This document shows, piece by piece, positions 10,850 to 23,822 of a DNA stretch of 64,000 nt; the first letter of the stretch is position 1; the number at the start of each line of letters is the position of its first letter. Source of the stretch: Trissonchulus latispiculum (taxonomy: Eukaryota; Nematoda; Enoplea; Enoplida; Ironidae); the NCBI GenBank assembly GCA_030248195.1, contig JASAND010008363.1, positions 1 through 64,000 on the forward strand. Direction: 5' to 3'. A program made the position numbers and the translations under genes. The notes beneath the pieces are model-generated. The model saw only the letters and a list, made by a program, of their open reading frames with translations, did not search any database and was not told the origin of the DNA.

Positions 10850-13800
10850 ACAAATCGTCGTCTTGCGTTCGTCTCAACTATTTTGTCCGACGCAAAAGGA
10901 CATCCTTTTTAACAATTTATGACTCACCCGGACTCATTAATTGCAGGATCATCCATCAGGGTCCACGTCGACCCTGCACACGTAGGCACCGTAGGTCAAG
11001 ACGCGGTAATCCAATTAGAGGGCGTGACCATGCCCAGCCGACATGTGTAGGAAGGGATGATTGGGGGGGGGATCACGTGGGAATGACCATTATCTGGGCC
11101 ATTCCCGAAATAGAATGCACACACTCACGCTGTAGTTAGGTGTTAATTAGGAAATTAGGTTCAAACATTCAGAACATGGAAATTAGCCCAACGTTATTAT
11201 AATCTGGTTAGACTATTAATTGTGCTGTTTCAGCTCGGAAGCTCCTCCAAATGAGGTTGCGAGTGAAGCCAAAAAATGCGTGAGCAAATGTGTGAAAGTT
11301 GCGTGAGTGTGGTGGAATATCTGTTCTTGTATGTCTGTAATTGAATGCCTGAAATTGTATGTTTGAAACCGTATATCTGCAACTGTATGCTTGTAGTTGT
11401 ATGAAGGTTTATGAATGAAATGTGTGAAAGGCTTTAGTTAGTCTGAATTGAGAGTATGCGAGCTGTATAATTGTAACCGTATAAATGGGACTGCTCATCT
11501 CGTGTGGGTCTTGAGTATAATCCGTAGGGTAATCATTAGATTTACATTAATATTAGATACTTATTAGCTCCTCAAAGAGGGTATCGGCAGCTGACAGGTG
11601 GACTGCGGTAAGGTGGTACCGTCACCCACTGTGGCAGAAACTTGATTGGGAATGGGCTTCTGTCGGGTACAAGAGTCGCCGTCAGTAAGCACCGGATAGA
11701 GAAAGTTTTTCACTTTGGTCTTAATGTCCTGTCGACGGGTCGTCGAAGTTTGGACTCGTAGCTCCCATGGCCGGTTCTGCAAACCGCAGGACTGCACTGT
11801 AAAATACAATAGTGCAGGTTAAAATCAGTTTAATATCCACCTCAGAGGCCCGCCCGCGTAAATCGTCTTCTCTAAGGGTACGACAGAGGCAATCTATATC
11901 TGTTTAGATAGGATTGTAGATCTAGCTTAGGAATTTAGGTAACCTCTTCTGCATATTTGTCGTAATCTTATTTCTTATTTAGAAGACAAATGTTAGGTTA
12001 AATGTTCAAGTTAATGTAATACTCGCTCTTATTAGTCTAGTTTAGGCCTGTATTAGTCAGAATAGGCCTCGGTTAGCATCAGTTAGTTCATAGTAAGTGT
12101 TAATCAGTAGTAATTAGCATTATATTGTTCAGTAACCGTATTCGGTGCTCTAGTTATGCATTATTAGCCAGTAATAGTTAGGTAAACAATGTAAACCAGA
12201 TATTACGTAATCGTTCAGATAAGGTATGTCATAAGTAGGTTTAGGTCCACAGTCAGTGCTGAGTAGTACACGCGTTACTCTACGCCCAATATTTGGCTCG
12301 GCCAAAGCCTCATTGGCATATTTGTCCAAAATGTCCGAAATGGCCACAATCATTTCCAGTATTGTTCGTTTAATCATTAAATCGCCCATAACGTCGATGT
12401 TCTTCTGTTTTCAATGGTTTTCAACCAAAACCGTATAATAACACATAATGCATCACATAACACACAATTCGAGTTCCGAGCAAGCACTAAAAAGCCAATC
12501 GGCCCGGTTAATAGTTGTTGGGGTTTTAATCCCCACCACTGCTGTTTCTAATGGGCTTTAACCCATTTAATTTAGGGCGGCCTTCCAGTCTCTGCTCATG
12601 AACGCGTCAATTGCCACTGGAATCTGGTTTATTAGTCTGTCCAGATAGAGATCTCAGTGTGGTCTAGTCGCCAGTGTATCCTGCATTTTGCCTTATTTTG
12701 TGGTCTAGTAGTCAGAGGATCCGGAAGATCTCGTTGTGTCCTGTTCTTGTCTGTATCAGATGGAGATCTGCTCAGTATGCCACGTTGGAATACCTGATTA
12801 TATACTTGTTGGACGCGTTTTGGTGCAGCGGAAACGAAGATACCTGCCTGATTCACTGTTAGGACACTGTTTGAAACCTAACAACCTGCCTTTCTATACT
12901 GCAACCTAAAAGTAATATGTTCAGTGAAAGTGGCACTGCCACCATTCTGATTCTTATCGTCGAAGCCTCCTTATAAACCAATTGACAATCACGTTATTGT
13001 TCTGTTATAATCTTGAGATAATCTATTCGAGCAAGCCGGCCCGCCCTATTTTGCCAATCCGACACTCTCTCAGCTTGTACTTGAGTTTTATCCCTTTTTA
13101 GAGACGGAATTTTCCTGGAAATTCAGTTGCGTAGCCAATTATACGTAGGCACCAGAGCGTAGCCAATCTCGCTCCCACCAGATCCGGATTATAGTCTACA
13201 TTAATTTGTGGAGTTTTGTGTTTAGGAACCTCGAACTGTTGTAAGGGACAGAGTCACAGTAGCGGATGAATAGAATCTAAGAGCTGGGATAAGAAAGCAC
13301 ATAGGATCCCGGTTATTACTCCATCAGCGCTAGAGTGGGTTTTGTCCTGAAAATAGAGCAGTAGAGCCCCGAAGCCGACAGTAAGCCCTAAAGCTAAAAC
13401 TACCAATCACTAGTCTAAGAGGCAATTCTGGCAGACAGTATGCTGTACCACTGTCGCTTGTAACTAGACGATAACTGTATTGACAACCTGTCTGCTGGAA
13501 GCTTGTATTTTGTAACAATAAATATTTGTACGCTTCAGCTGCGTAGGCTTTCGCGTTAGCTCCAGAGATCACCACTCGATCCGTATTTGAGGAACTTAAA
13601 TAGACTTAAAGTTGAACTTAAAGTTCAGTTAAATAGTTGAACTTAATGTCGCCCATAAAGACAATTAATCCCTATTCCCTTACAGAGAAGAACTCACCGT
13701 CCCCTTCGGTCGGCCATTTAAGCCCTAGTTGTCAGAACACGACTACAGCAGGAACTTTAATCGACGCAAAGGTCTATCTTTGCGTGCTGACCTAGTGCCT

Positions 13801-14015
13801 ATGTTTCAGACTCTGATCAAATCTAGCCTAGCCTAGTCTAGGCCGGCCAATCCAAAATCTTTCTACATCGGCCCGGCCCGTTAGTCAAAAACATCAATTC
13901 TTCTGCCAGATAAACGAAACTTGTTCAACTCTGGCTTTTTTGTAATTTCGTATATTAGCGAATTTGGGTACACTTGATGTTGTTTCCATGTGCTGACTTT
14001 AATTTATAACAAAGT
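10850..14015 (+). other. Gene-free region with weak resemblance to the giant LTR
   Basis: No exon is recognised. The segment at about 12540-12780 (TAATGGGCTTTAACCCATTT, then a 'gcggcc.tcc.gtc' block and a 'gatccgga.agat' block) is similar in order and wording to 48645-48800 in the 5' LTR of the element at 43954. Loosely repeated 'gaatgcctgaaattgtatg' units at 11340-11410 recall the LTR's short tandem units. It may be an old, diverged LTR in plus orientation. I could not find its ends. Confidence 0.3.
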
Positions 14016-14156
14016 TTGAACCTGGCACAAGAAATGAATAGTGATTCGACTACCAAATCTAAAGATCAGTCAACTCCCGAAAATTTAGTCAATCTAGTGT
14101 TAATTTTTAATCAAGATCACGATACGAAAAGTCTCGCAGTTTGGTTCTACTATTAT

Positions 14157-14359
14157 CTAAGAGTAGATGAGTGGCCTTTACTTGCCACGGCTGTTAAATT
14201 TTGGGTCGCGACGTTTCGCCAATCTTTACCTATGGGCGTCTTCAGGCTGGCAGTCCTTAAGAGGGCTGTTCGGATAAGAGGTGGTAAAGATGGGCGAAAC
14301 GTCGCGACCCAAAATTTAGCAGCCGTGGCAAGGCGTAAAGGCCAATCATCTACTCTTAG
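14157..14359. mobile_element. About 203-bp fold-back MITE
   Basis: Two arms of about 75 bp are near-perfect inverted copies. They begin CTAAGAGTAGATGA and share the segment AAATTTTGGGTCGCGACG, enclosing a loop of about 50 bp. The 129-codon plus-strand open frame running through it is a by-product of the inverted repeat. Confidence 0.8.
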
Positions 14360-16900
14360 ATATGAAACGTCGCGAAGAACATATAGAGCAGAATACTTTG
14401 TTTAAGGTACAACGATTATCATTGTTATTACAGAAGGTGATTACTAAATTAGTTTGGTAACTGCAGAGTTGCCGAACAACTACAATTTGCTTAATGTTGC
14501 AGCTCAAAATATTCGAACCTTCAAGTACGAATAGTACACCCTTAAGAGATAAAGTTAAACCTATTTCGGTTGGTAGCAGCCCCTCTTCAGTATCTTCAAG
14601 TTATCAGTAAAAGTGGAGCCCGAAAATGTGTGCGGGCCTGAGGGAACGTCTGTACCCCCAGTCCTACTTTTTCTTGATGGCATTCCACGTTCGGGTTCAA
14701 ACAGTGAAGTAGGACGGTTTAAAGTTTCATATTTCTTGAAGCTGTATTTGCACTAAACTCTACTTCATCTAATCTTGAGATAAAGCAAAACTGTCCTAAT
14801 AGTTTCAATATAAGCTTATTTAGTAGAATTTACTTACAACATAGCCGTCGTCATTGTCTGCATTCAGCTTCGCTCGCCAATATCAGAAAACACCGTATAA
14901 GATCGCAACCTTGTATCCCTTTTTGTTGACTGAACGCTCAAATCTGGTTAGTAGGCGGCGGTAATTTAAAATATGTCTTAGGGTATAATTTGACTGTTCA
15001 AAGACAATGATGTGGGAAAATACTAATATCTGTTACCTACTAGCCGTTATCTGTTACTTACTAGCCGTTCATACTAGACGGAATTTCGTCTGTTGGTTAG
15101 ACTAAGTACATACCAAATCATTTACAGACATTGTCGTTCTCACTGAATTTAATGGAAAGACTACACAGCGGAAAACGCAGAAAATTTGGGGGAGTAAATA
15201 TCGTAATTAGAGCAAGCGTTCACGATGACAGAGAAATACTAGACTGAAAGGGGGAAGCGAGCAATGGGTTGAACCCAACCACGAGCGCCCGCTAACGATT
15301 GAATTCCCCCAATCACGTAGCTCGAAATTCACCCAATCCCATACCTACGAGTTGGGGGAGCTACGTGACTTGCGAAAGTTATCACAGCGCCTTGATTATG
15401 TTATGCTAAGCCAGACGGGTAGTTAACCTAGCTACAGCCGCCAGCTACCGAAAGGTTGGCCATGCGTCACCTTGATCTGTTACATCTCCCCAGGACTCGA
15501 GTGGGATAAGCAAATGTTAGTTACAATCTTAAATTAAAACGCAAAATGACCAAAAATTATGCATATGGAAAATGCACGTAGTAGTAGAACCGACTTAACA
15601 TTTGGAATTAAGTAACCTAATATGAAAATACAATGACTTTCCAAAAGTGACTCATGAGAAAGCGGAGATACCCACCTTTGGAATGTGTAGTCCAAAGAGT
15701 GTGTTAAATAGTATTAAATGAACAAGAAAATAAGTTCAACTTTCAATAGAATTATTAATAAATTTAAATTAAACCATGCCAAGCTAGGGTTTATCAAGGC
15801 TAACATCCTATGATAATAATAATAATGATCATAATAATGTTACTATTGAAAGACACATCGTTAGGGTGATGGGAAAAGCCCACCCTCCATTGGACATTTT
15901 TGTATTTTCATATGACGATGACGTCAGTGGTTTTTGGCAATATAAGGCAATAACATGGCAGTAACAATGACAAGACACAAGTGGACTGAATCCTCACAAA
16001 TAGAGCACTTGACATAATATAGGCAAATTAAAGTAGTATAGAATTACTAGTAGAAAAATGGAATAATATGCGACATATTTATAGAATAAAACAGTGGAAT
16101 ACGGGTCTAAATTAGCTGTAAAAGGAAAATTCACTAACTACTACATGAAACTTATAGAGATTACCGGTTCGCAAAAAAATAAAATAAGTACTTAACAAAA
16201 TTTACGCAGGGGGAAAAGAACAAGAGAATATGCTCGGAATTAAAAACTGGTTAACAAAACAAACAGAGATACTGACTACAAAAACTAAGCAAATTCCAAA
16301 TTCAAGAATTAAATTTCAAAATAACATATATGGGATGCAAGTTGAAGTGTCACTGTCACAACAAAATGGTAAAACAAGGATCTAATATAACGATCCGGAT
16401 CCAAAGGATCAAGAGAAGATGTCCAAGTCCAAGTTCTGACAACGGCTGAGCTGTCTTCATTGTGGAAAACATGGTTCAAACCCAGGAGTGCCAGAAGAAA
16501 GAAAAATCACATCAGGAAAGTCATTTTTCCGTGGAGAAATAGTGAGAAATGGTGAAATATGGCGGATTCTGAAGCATGAGGTCGATGGCAACACGGTTAA
16601 TACCTCAGCAAAATGATGCGCGTGGTGGCCCTGGGGATGTGGCTACAAGGCATTCCACAGGGTCAGTGCAACGGAAGCGTGGAAAATGTTTTCTTGGTGG
16701 GGCATAGCCGACAATGTGAATGCCCTCACGGTTGGCCGGCAGGTCAGTTGTCTGATTCAGCAATGCCGCTTGGGGCTCCGTACAGGAGAACGGAGGGCCG
16801 GCAGTGATTTCTTATACCGCTCCGCGGCCGCCGTCTAGCGATAGCGGACCACGTCGAAGTAGGCATCAAGCTGAGCACCAGCCAAGGGAAATTGGTTGAA
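14360..16900. other. Gene-free stretch
   Basis: No convincing exon or element. A local inverted pair (cccccaatcacgtagct and agctacgtgac, about 15305-15370) and a short AAT-rich run (about 15812-15840) are the only structures noted. Confidence 0.4.
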
Positions 16901-17730
16901 CCGGTTCTCCCAAAGCTCATCAGGTCCTGGCTGTATAGTCCCACCTAAGTACATGGAGGCCCCTGAAGGTTATGTCCTGACCAACTGGAGGTGTTGAAAA
17001 GCCAGTAATACTTCCCATCGAATAGGATGTTATCAGGTTTGAATTCCCGAGGAACCTTCACACCTTTCTGCGATCCCCCACCAAGGGTCCGTGGAAGCCT
17101 TGCAGTAGTAGCTTCCATTGTATGGACATTGTATGTACCAGGAATTCCTCCATATCAAGACAATCATAGATGACGTGGAAAATGATCAGCCGTTGTGTCA
17201 ACTGATCAGGACCTAACTATTATCGCTGAAGTCAACAAAAGGGCAGTGCAGGAATGGCTTTGTCCGTGCTATGCTTGACAGCAAAGTCATCGCGACCGGG
17301 ATTAACCCTCACAAGGTCCATGACGACATCAGACTATCTCCCTGCTGACCCTGATATAGATGTTTGGTCCCCACAGTGTCATTATCAAATTGTTTCACCG
17401 GCCAGTTGATGTACGGTGTATGTTTGTACATAAAGGAGAAGGCGTAGTCCGGTCCTAAACAGAAATGAGAGAGAAGCCTTCGTCGACGTTCGTTATGCGC
17501 TCAAAGTTGGGCCGATGATAACCAGATATGGCCTGCCGAATGGTCAACGACGACCGTGCGTATTGCGATGAGTAGAACTCTCGATATTCGTGCCGTCGGA
17601 TAAGATGAGGGTACTGGAATAATTCTGGCACCAGTGCTGCCTCGGCTAAACAATTGGCCCACCGAGCATTCGACGAGACCCGATTGACAGGGAAATGTTA
17701 GAGATATTGAATGTGTACACAAACAATGAT
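16900..17730 (-). pseudogene. Decayed coding remnant, minus strand, unrecognised
   Basis: Short open pieces in different minus-strand frames follow one another with protein-like composition, for example KPDNILFDGKYYWLFNTSSW near 17000-17060 and WYIQCPYNGSYYCKAS near 17090-17150. Stops and frame changes separate them. Together with the pieces up to 21149 they look like one decayed multi-gene segment read towards lower coordinates. The aromatic and cysteine content would suit a surface or structural protein, but I cannot assign a family. Confidence 0.35.
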
Positions 17731-17886
17731 GATTCGATTTACTAGCAGCGCCAGAACAAGTTACTAACTAACTGCAGATTCATGAAGTATAATATGGAAT
17801 CTCACTTTTTGCTCTATTAGCTACTTTTCTAATAGAAAGAAACCCTTGGAGAGTTTCCTGTAACAATCACGCAAATACAGGATCTG

Positions 17887-18611
17887 TCATCTGGAATGCC
17901 AGTTGGTCTTCCCGCCAGTCGTGACTGAAACAGGCTTAGCCTTCATGTGACTAGTAAGTTGAGGATCGTGGTCCCACATCTTCTTCCAGGTTTTGTCCAG
18001 AAAGTCGTCTGGAAGCCGCTGGGTATTGGGGGCGTTCTCTTCCATCCGCTTGAGAACCTCTTCCCGAAACAGGACATCCCAGTGAAGCAGCTGCTTCTCG
18101 CGAGGCTCACACGGGATATTAATATGGGGCATCCACTGAAGATCATTATCCCGCATATAGATGATTGGGTAGTCGACAGGCCAACGGTCCAGTTTGATGG
18201 TCGCGATCTCTGCCGATGTTTGCTTTTCAATATTAAAATGGTCATAAACGGGCTCCCCCGTGACACCTGCTTTGCAATGTCCTTAGTGAGCAGAGGACGG
18301 AGACCAAATAGATCTAAAATGGTGGAGAATTGTCTTTGGCGACCGTCGGTCATGATAACGACTCGTTGACGGATAACGTCCATGGTCATCACGAGAATCC
18401 GGTCGGCGATCACGAGACGCTCGTTAAGCAGGACGGGAATCCCGAAGACGAGATAACGATCGACGACGTTGATGGTCTGATGGGCGTTCTCGACGGTGTG
18501 ATCGCGTATGAGCACGAGGTTCGATTGATGGGGGTGGGCGTGATGGCTCCCGCCGAGGCGAAAGCGGTGATTGCGATATAGATGCTGCACGTCCCGACAA
18601 CCACAATACAT
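17887..18611 (-). pseudogene. Frameshifted unrecognised ORF, minus strand
   Basis: Two overlapping minus-strand frames appear to be one original coding sequence. The upper part contains NVVDRYLVFGIPVLLNERL and a following TMDVIRQRVVIMTDGRQRQF. After a frame change near 18245 the lower part continues with DNDLQWMPHINIPCEPREKQ and a charged helix ending ..LDKTWKKMWDHDP. No intron signals explain the change, so a frameshift is the simplest reading. No catalytic motif or family is recognised. It could come from an endogenised virus or a retroelement accessory gene. Confidence 0.45.
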
Positions 18612-18879
18612 GGCCTGCTACCGTTCATGATCCGGAGAACCCGTGGGTGGTTCCTCCAGAGGGACGTAGGATACCTGTCCAGGTGTAGATGTTGGCTCTC
18701 AGGAGCTATAGAAGCCGTGATAGCGGTGGCAACGAATGAATGCGAGTCGGATCCGAAAAGACGATAGCCACTGCCTCGTCCCGAACCAGAGATAGCGCCG
18801 AAGAAGTTCGATTCGGAGGCAGCCGCGCCATGCTTCCTTTCCAACTAACGGGGTTTCGGGAGCTGACCGGGCGATGACG

Positions 18880-19075
18880 GTAGTAGGCATACATGTGCTT
18901 TGGGGGGGTGGTGGGTTCCCCCCCCCCCAAGACCTGGAGCTCACCCCCCAATCCAGAGGGGTCCCTCACCTCCCCCAAAATCCGGATTTTTCCGGTTTTT
19001 TTGCGAAAAAACAAAAAAATACGATTTTCCGGCGGCCTTTGGCCGCAGGCTCATCCCTCCCAGAACTTCCCCTCC
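18880..19075. mobile_element. Possible G/C-run insertion in the decayed cluster
   Basis: A block of G and C homopolymer runs followed by T- and A-rich sequence (tccggttttttgcgaaaaaac) and a cggcggcctttggccg stem interrupts the minus-strand coding remnants. It resembles in style the small element at 61296-61703, but I found no target duplication. Overlapping open frames on both strands are low-complexity artefacts. Confidence 0.35.
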
Positions 19076-19720
19076 TGCACATGTCTGGTACTAGGTCCTC
19101 CCTGAGATGGCTCGACACTACGAGGTTTCGTGCTGAATCGTGCCGCGGGGACAAATGTACCCGCAGGAGGGGAAGGGGTCGCCGTTTCAAACAAAGTCCG
19201 GAGGACGGACGGTCCTACGACCACATTACCAGTTGGACGAGGTTGGGGAACCACGAAGACGGACAGATCCGGGGGCGGTTTAGTCGCGGCTGGTACGCTG
19301 GTCTCCCATCTACCAGGCCGAGAGTTCCGCCAACTCCATGACACCTAGGAGTTCCATCCTTTGCTCCTTACTCAGGAACATGGAACCCGTTTCCTGTGAA
19401 AAGTTCGTGTCCCCGACAGTCAAAGACTTCAGGGTGTTGATAAAGGGTAGGACACCATTGGCCATTGCACCACCAGCCCGTTTCCGATATAAGATGATCA
19501 GATTGGACCCTCGCAAGGTAAGACCCGAACCATCCCAGAATGTCCCAGAACCACCCTGGTTCCCTATCTCGAAGAACGTTTCAGGAGCATATCCGGGCAT
19601 TTCGGAGTCCGCCGGGTGTCCCACCAGATAAATATGGCGTTTTGATTGAGCAACGCCAATAGGAGAGTGTCTAAATAGGGCGTTCAATGTCAAGATTGAC
19701 TCACGAACCTGAACCGCCAT
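19051..19720 (-). pseudogene. Frameshifted unrecognised ORF, minus strand
   Basis: The upper part, read from 19720, contains SKRHIYLVGHPADSEMPG and FFEIGNQGGSGTFWDGSG and stops near 19310. In another frame (about 19344-19051) a proline-rich continuation follows (PPPDLSVFVVPQPRPTGNVV). The abrupt handover suggests one frameshift in a formerly continuous gene. Codon texture is protein-like and unlike the AT-rich surroundings. No known family is recognised. Confidence 0.4.
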
Positions 19721-19887
19721 ATAGGGTTAAAACCCGCCACGGAGACATGAGCCGACGACTGAACCCCCTTTAACAGATCCGCCGACGTGGACAGTTGACT
19801 GGTGATCACGGGTTGCTCCAGCTTCCAGTTATATGGATCAGAGGAATAGGCAGTCGGGCCCGTGACGCCACCAGGACGTTCACCGCA

Positions 19888-20328
19888 TTAGACTAAAAAT
19901 ATCTTTGTATCCTGATAGGCGACATGAGGGATATCTCCATGTTGGGTCAACACCTCGTCCACGGTCGAGAGAGCTCCTTTTGACGTTGGGGTTGAACTCA
20001 ACGTACGAGGAACTCTGACCCTGCGGCAAGCGAAGCTAGCCAAGATCGCTGATCTTCTGTGTTGGAGGATGCCAGCCAGCTTGAGCGGCCGGATTGGCCA
20101 TCGTAAGCCTGGGTGCATAGACTTCCAGGAGCGTCGGCTGGAAAGTCCCCTGCTGAGTTGAGCGTCTTCCTCCGTGGGCGTACCAGGCCGAACTGCAGCT
20201 GCTTCTGACGGCTGTCCCTCATCAGGCTGATCGTCTTCATCGAACTGACTCTCCGCATCAGTATCTGCCAGTATCAGTATCAGTAACTTCCACCAGTTCT
20301 TCCTCTTCACCCACCGATGACTTGGCAA
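19888..20328 (-). pseudogene. Acidic ORF remnant, minus strand
   Basis: A 146-codon open frame contains an acidic stretch (DAESQFDEDDQPDEGQPSEA) and then basic and serine-rich sequence. A second minus frame (20258-19998) overlaps it. It lies directly downstream of the 20401-20856 pieces. It may be the disordered middle of a structural or phosphoprotein-like product, but nothing diagnostic is visible. Confidence 0.35.
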
Positions 20329-20400
20329 AGCTTTCTGATTCCTGTTGACGAATAGAAGACCTGGTCCTTCGAGGACTTGTGGTGACCACTGATCACAATC

Positions 20401-20856
20401 TCAGCCGGCCGGGATGACCCAGCCGTCTGATAGGTAGGACGATCCTCCACATATCGATGACCACCTGAGTATCGGAGGCTTTTCCTTTTTCCTGGGATCG
20501 CCAGTTCCCTCATGGTAGTGAGTCAAGGTTGGTAATTTCTTCTGCAAAGGTGGCAATTTCGTCTCCTTTTCCCGTCGTTGAGCGGCCTTGCTGACTTTCA
20601 CCGACGATTCTGGTTCATGAGCCATTGTCTGTTCATTCGGAGGTTTGCGTGAGAGCTCAGATCTGTCCGATCGCTAATCATCTGACCGAAGAAATTGATG
20701 AGCTGTTTCAGGTGGTAGGTCCGTAGGAGTGTTATTTGAATCGGCGTGATGATGACGTTCAGCAACGATCGCATCGAAATCCAGTATGTCATGACGTCGT
20801 CGCAGGGAAAGATATCTCAGTTCGTAGAAATTTGTCAACAATTCCATCAGAGACAT
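20401..20856 (-). pseudogene. Unrecognised ORF remnant with basic linker, minus strand
   Basis: One frame gives a 60-codon piece with LMELLTNFYELRYLSLRRRH up to a stop near 20677. The same frame reopens at 20625 with a basic, lysine-rich piece (SSVKVSKAAQRREKETKLPP). The in-frame stop between them and the adjoining ORF at 20847-21149 suggest a broken longer gene. No homology is recognised. Confidence 0.35.
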
Positions 20857-21149
20857 TTAGGAAACTTCCCGTGGTAGATGGGCAGCATTGCTCCTCCCGC
20901 TTCAAGAACTGACCATGGCCTGGCGAAGCTTCCTTTCAAATACTTCACCGATCCTCTCTTGATGGTAAGCTGCTTCCGGAATTCTAGTTGGCGGCTCGGC
21001 TGGATGTTCGAAGATTGGGCCTTTGTCTGAGTGAACATCTTTGCCTGGACACGTGGTCCGAGCCCGAATTCTGCCTCCGTGTTGATTTTCGCCCATAAAT
21101 CAAGTGAAAAGTATATCCGGCACTGCTCAGCTATATGATCTGGATCCAT
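20847..21149 (-). pseudogene. Unrecognised 100-codon ORF at the head of the decayed cluster
   Basis: The first ORF of the minus-strand cluster starts at an ATG (MDPDHIAEQCRIYFSLDLWA). It runs into the next piece through a frame change at its end (about 20850). The upstream sequence (21150-21500) is AT-rich without coding. An LTR or promoter was not found, so whether the cluster is retroelement or virus-derived is open. Confidence 0.4.
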
Positions 21150-21518
21150 TGATATGGGGGCAATGCATTAGCAACTTTCACTAGTAATTAAAGCTACTAG
21201 TACAAAAAATGACAACGCAAATTCACAACAAGGAACATTCCTTGCTAAACAGAATAGACGTAATGACAGAAAAGAGGAAACACTATACGACAGGCAAAAT
21301 TAAAGACACAATAATAAAGACAAAAATTATTGTACACGTATAGACTATTACAAAAGTCTAAGTTCTATTCAAATTACAAATTCAAAAGTTAAAGCTCTGC
21401 ATTGGATGGCAGTTAGATTAGGCAAAGACAATGGCTTGTGATCCTGTAGGCACGTCGAGCACAGAGCACCGTATTGTGCACCGAGAGAGCCGTAAAGCTG
21501 AAAAATAAAGGGGGTTAA

Positions 21519-22740
21519 GGGGGGGGGTCGCCAATTTTCGACCATCTCCGATTTTTCTCATTTTCACATATTTTGTACTCCCCATGGGTCCGCAAAACAA
21601 GACAGTTGCGTTTGTTGCAAAACTTTCCCTATCATTCACAATAGTCCTCCAAAGTTGACCCCGACATGTGTTAAACATAGGAAAACGAAAAAGTTAGGAA
21701 AGTTTCGCGGTAACCAAAAGTTTGAGTGCTGTGTAAGAGAAAATGAGCTATAACTTGCCAAAATGTTAATCTGGACTAGGTACCGTGTTAATATCTATAT
21801 GAGAAGTTTTTGCGTTAGCTCAGCGAATTTCTAGAAATTTTCAAAGTTGGGTGAAGCCGGTTTTTGCACAAATTTGACTTACAAAAACGTCACCAAAGAA
21901 ATGTTTCGTCGCGGCCTGAACTAACCGTTTACTACACAGATTTCGCTTATAGATATTAACACAGTACACAAATAGAGGTTCAATTTGCATATGCGAAATC
22001 CATGCTGCTACTTGTGGATAGTTCATACTTTTGGTTACCGCGTTGGCGTTTTGCTTCAAAATACGTCATTTTCTCAATTTTTTGGATATAATGGTCCATA
22101 AGTCTGGTGAAAGCCGAGCTATTCCAACCAAATTCGATGTGCCAGTTTCCACGTATGAAAGGAAGTTCTGTGCTAAATTTCACTGCAATTGCTGGTGTTT
22201 AACTGTGGACGCATGCCTCAGTGCGATGACGGGGGCCTATGGTCAAAAAATGGCAAATTTTCAAATTTTTCAAATATAGCCAAATTTTATATCAAATTGA
22301 AGCTCTCGATGTCCTGAACATTTTATCTTCTTGCACCAAGTCTCTACAAAGCAGTATGAGAAAGTTAAAGCGCATTAAAGTTTGACGTAAATAACAGTCT
22401 GAAGGAGCTTGATCAAATCGTTCAATCGCCATTTCTCGCTCGTTGCTTGGCATATCATTGTCATTTGCACAGCAATAAATAGCCCAAGATAGAGCCTTCA
22501 ATTTGGTGTATTGGCCATACCGTAGTCTTTTGTTATCCTATGTGTACACGTCTTCGAAGCCCTTAGCGAGGCATAGTGGCGTAATTACCAAATTGTAGGG
22601 ATCTGAACTATAATATCTTTTAGCGGGATTGACCCTGGACTCTAAAAATTTGTCTTGTTTTTGGACACATATGGGGGTATATTATACCCCAAAATGAGCG
22701 AATCGGTGACTATAAAATTTGGTACCCGGCGACCCCCCCC
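21519..22740. mobile_element. Non-autonomous TTAA-targeting element (piggyBac-like)
   Basis: The terminal inverted repeats are a run of nine G followed by TCGCC at the left and GGCGA plus a C run at the right, flanked on both sides by TTAA (21515-21518 and 22741-22744). TTAA duplication is the hallmark of piggyBac-type transposition. There is no transposase; the short open frames inside are not convincing. A partial copy of the right end is at 1-52. Confidence 0.75.
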
Positions 22741-22744
22741 TTAA

Positions 22745-23822
22745 GCAAAAAAATACGTACTTATATACCCAAAAATTCCCAATAATTGAGCTACTTTAGA
22801 GATGAAACTATTAGCAAACTTGAAAAGGTGGAAAGATAGAAAATGAAGAAGTTTTCTAAGGATCTACAAATCTACTTTTTACAGACTTTTTATCTACTTT
22901 TTTACTTTTTTTACTTCTTCACTCCAAAGATTAAAAATGAGATACATCTACTAAAGTACAAGACACACAATTACACAAAGAATACCATGTTTGTTCCGAG
23001 CCTACAAAATTCCAAATTCAAAGATAGAGAGTGAAAAGAAATGTACAAAGATAAGAGCTAGTATATACCTAGTCATGTCAAATGAGGTGGTTTTCGCTGT
23101 GAAAAATAAAGATAAATAGACTACAGACAAGCTACAAAATGACTGAATAGCAAAATTAAAAAGCAAATCACTAACAAACTGTCCAAAAGTCAAGAAAAAC
23201 AAAAACAAGTTAACTAGATTTTCAAAATACTAACAAATAACCATATAAAATCCCGTCCGTTTAGCTTGCCCGACAAAATATAGTAGACAACAAACCAAAT
23301 AAGCTGTCTTATCTATCCTAAAAACGTAAAGTGCTGACATCAATATTTTACGGTCTTTCGTGTAATTATAACAGACCTCTTTTGCCTTTTAGATGCCTTT
23401 ATGTTTTGCACTTTTACAGCTTTCAGGATGGTGGTTAAGCTGGGCCAAGTATTACTAAGTTTCACAAAACAACAAAATACAAAAATCAAAAAGAAGTATA
23501 TTAAGCATAGAATGCCTTTGATTAATGCAAAAACACCTGTTAATCAACAAAAAGAAAATACTGATTAAATACGGCATAATATATATGAGCTAGCTAGGCT
23601 CTGACCAGAGATTCTTCAAATTGAACTTAGTATATGAGTATATATAAGCCTCTTTAAGCATACAGCTTCAACGTCAGCAACACCAAAGCAGCTACGTATT
23701 CTTAAAAGTACTTGCTTGCTTTTCAAAATTTAATAATTCCGAAATAAATTCCAATAAATAAACATAAAAAACTTAACTTTAGTAAAAATAGTAACACGTT
23801 AGCTTTCAAAATTTCGTGTAAA
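22745..23822. other. AT-rich gene-free stretch
   Basis: No exon, RNA gene or element ends could be supported. Open frames of about 60 codons match chance for this AT-rich composition. Confidence 0.45.

Noticed and set aside
14016..14405. 129-codon plus-strand ORF
   Set aside because: It spans the 14157-14359 fold-back MITE and has no recognisable domain or splice context.
18330..18844. Several plus- and minus-strand ORFs of 60-144 codons over 18.3-18.9 kb
   Set aside because: They are shadows in the higher-GC decayed minus-strand cluster; one frame reads more like a former protein than the others.
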